Below, piece after piece: positions 6,175-6,831 of a stretch of 6,831 nucleotides of DNA. Made by a program: the position numbers and the translations under genes. The notes under the pieces are model-generated. The model was not told the origin of the DNA and did no database searches. It saw only the letters and a list, made by a program, of their open reading frames with translations. The stretch is taken from the NCBI GenBank assembly GCA_012798155.1, contig JAAZNR010000906.1:1-6831 (forward strand), read 5' to 3'. The DNA comes from Thermogutta sp. (GTDB lineage: Bacteria; Planctomycetota; Planctomycetia; Pirellulales; Thermoguttaceae). How positions within the stretch are numbered: position 1 is the stretch's first letter; the number at the start of each line of letters is the position of its first letter.

Positions 6175-6246
6175 GCTAAGAGGAAGGAATTGCCGCAATG
6201 CCGTTTCCCGACGCTTCCGGGATACGGCGCAACTCACGAGCACGAG

Positions 6247-6831
6247 TTACCGCACATCCACCGCCACCCCGGTCAGGCCGATCACGTAATCGCGATCAGC
6301 TTGCGAAAGCCGGTCCCATAAGACGCGGACGAAGGTCCCGGAAGGCGTCCGCAGACGAACGATTGGACCGTCCATGGTTTGAACGAATCTCGCGGTGATG
6401 TGGTACATCCCCGTGTCGTCGGTCCAAATCCGGTATCCGCTCTGGGTAGGGGCAGGGGCTGCTTCGGCTGCGGGGGCCGGAGGAGCGGGAGTTTCGGCCG
6501 GTGCCGGGGGAGCAGGGGCCTCCGCAGGCGCCGGAGGTGGGGGAGGGGCCTCAGCCGGTGCTGGAGCGGCAGGCTCAGCCGGTGCGGGCGGAGTAGGTTG
6601 GGCAGGCGGGGCCGGCAGAGCGGGAGGTTCGGCCGGTGCCGGAGGAGCAGGGGTCTCCGCAGGCGCCGGAGGCGGGGCCGGGGCCTCAGCCGGGGCTGGA
6701 GCGGCAGGCTCAGCCGGTGCGGGCGGAGTAGGCTGGGCAGGCGGGGCCGGCATCTCGACCGCAGGGGCTTCGGGGGCGGGGGCCGCTTCGGCTGCGGGGG
6801 CCGGCGGTGCGGCAGGCTCAGCCGGTGCCGG
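6247..6831 (-). CDS. Pro/Ala/Glu-rich protein with C-terminal SHD1-like domain (5' end beyond window)
   Basis: The frame is open from the right edge to TAA at 6247-6249, showing 194 residues; its start lies outside. An internal ATG at 6751-6753 falls inside the low-complexity region and is not a credible start. About the first 130 visible residues are almost only Pro, Ala and Glu with some Thr and Gln, a flexible, probably extended linker. The last 65 or so form a compact domain: YRIWTDDTGMYHITARFV, then DGPIVRLRTPSGTFVRVLWDRLSQADRDYV. This matches the SHD1 (SLA1 homology 1) pattern common in planctomycete secreted or membrane proteins: xWTDxTGxxxxxAxFV, a charged beta hairpin, and a closing LSxADxxYV. 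In yeast Sla1 the domain binds NPFxD peptides; its bacterial role is unknown. A 135-bp tandem duplication encodes part of the linker, and a strong terminator follows the gene. Confidence 0.8.
   Translation of the reverse strand, partial: PAPAEPAAPPAPAAEAAPAPEAPAVEMPAPPAQPTPPAPAEPAAPAPAEAPAPPPAPAETPAPPAPAEPPALPAPPAQPTPPAPAEPAAPAPAEAPPPPPAPAEAPAPPAPAETPAPPAPAAEAAPAPTQSGYRIWTDDTGMYHITARFVQTMDGPIVRLRTPSGTFVRVLWDRLSQADRDYVIGLTGVAVDVR
6481..6750. repeat. 135-bp in-frame tandem duplication in the Pro/Ala-rich linker
   Basis: Units 6616-6750 and 6481-6615 are identical at about 125 of 135 positions and encode 45-residue blocks, both starting PAPPAQPTPPAPAEPAAPAP and differing at four residues. A further 20-base identity, starting GCTTCGGCTGCGG, occurs at 6461-6480 and 6785-6804, flanking the pair. 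This suggests the linker grew by repeated slippage or unequal exchange and probably varies in length between strains. Confidence 0.85.

Larger units (their letters stand above)
5901..6246. other. Intergenic region between the SHD1-protein and cbiET genes
   Basis: These 346 bases hold, in minus-strand order, an intrinsic terminator (6174-6134), three short direct repeats (6134-6072), a candidate promoter (6007-5978) and the cbiET ribosome site (5913-5907). Plus-strand open frames through it lack ribosome sites and run antisense into the neighbouring gene, so I do not call them genes. Confidence 0.6.

Noticed and set aside
5983..6321. Possible small Arg/Lys-rich protein on the plus strand (repeats of AKNAT)
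   Set aside because: There is no ribosome site, it crosses a strong terminator hairpin and runs antisense into the end of the SHD1-protein gene.

Overview
The window reads as a GC-rich chromosomal stretch, most likely from a planctomycete. This rests on three things: an SLA1-homology-1 (SHD1)-like domain behind a long Pro/Ala linker, a membrane-anchored prenyltransferase/squalene-cyclase-type repeat protein, and a CbiE-CbiT fusion whose CbiE motifs depart from the proteobacterial consensus. The lineage is inferred from family knowledge, not from a marker gene. No rRNA, tRNA, CRISPR array or intact transposase was seen.

Layout. (1) 1-794, minus: the N-terminal 264 residues of a membrane-anchored repeat protein that runs off the left edge. 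(2) 795-1529: about 735 bp with no convincing gene. It holds a nested palindrome in the leader of gene 1, three direct repeats (969-1036) and two others (1290-1323) that look like leftover mobile-element ends, and a good sigma70-type promoter (1401-1430) facing right. (3) 1530-3587, plus: a membrane-anchored TPR-like protein, then an RluA/RluD-family pseudouridine synthase, probably one transcription unit. (4) 3588-3698: a short convergent gap with a 28-bp tandem repeat. (5) 4484-3699, minus: a PIG-L/LmbE deacetylase resembling BshB1, with Ser where the family usually has a catalytic His. (6) 5900-4623, minus: a CbiE-CbiT bifunctional precorrin methyltransferase of B12 synthesis, whose GTG start is fixed by a strong Shine-Dalgarno sequence. 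(7) 5901-6246: a candidate promoter, three 17-bp repeats and a strong minus-strand intrinsic terminator. (8) 6831-6247, minus: the C-terminal part of a Pro/Ala/Glu-rich protein with a near-perfect 135-bp tandem duplication and an SHD1-like end domain.

How the genes fit together. The only clear metabolic assignments are corrin-ring methylation/decarboxylation (CbiET), possible thiol-cofactor or sugar de-N-acetylation (PIG-L) and 23S rRNA pseudouridylation (RluD-like). They do not form one pathway. I see no convincing new multi-gene system. The points most worth a second look are the altered active site of the deacetylase, the orphan repeat arrays, and the repeat block between the terminator and the CbiET promoter.
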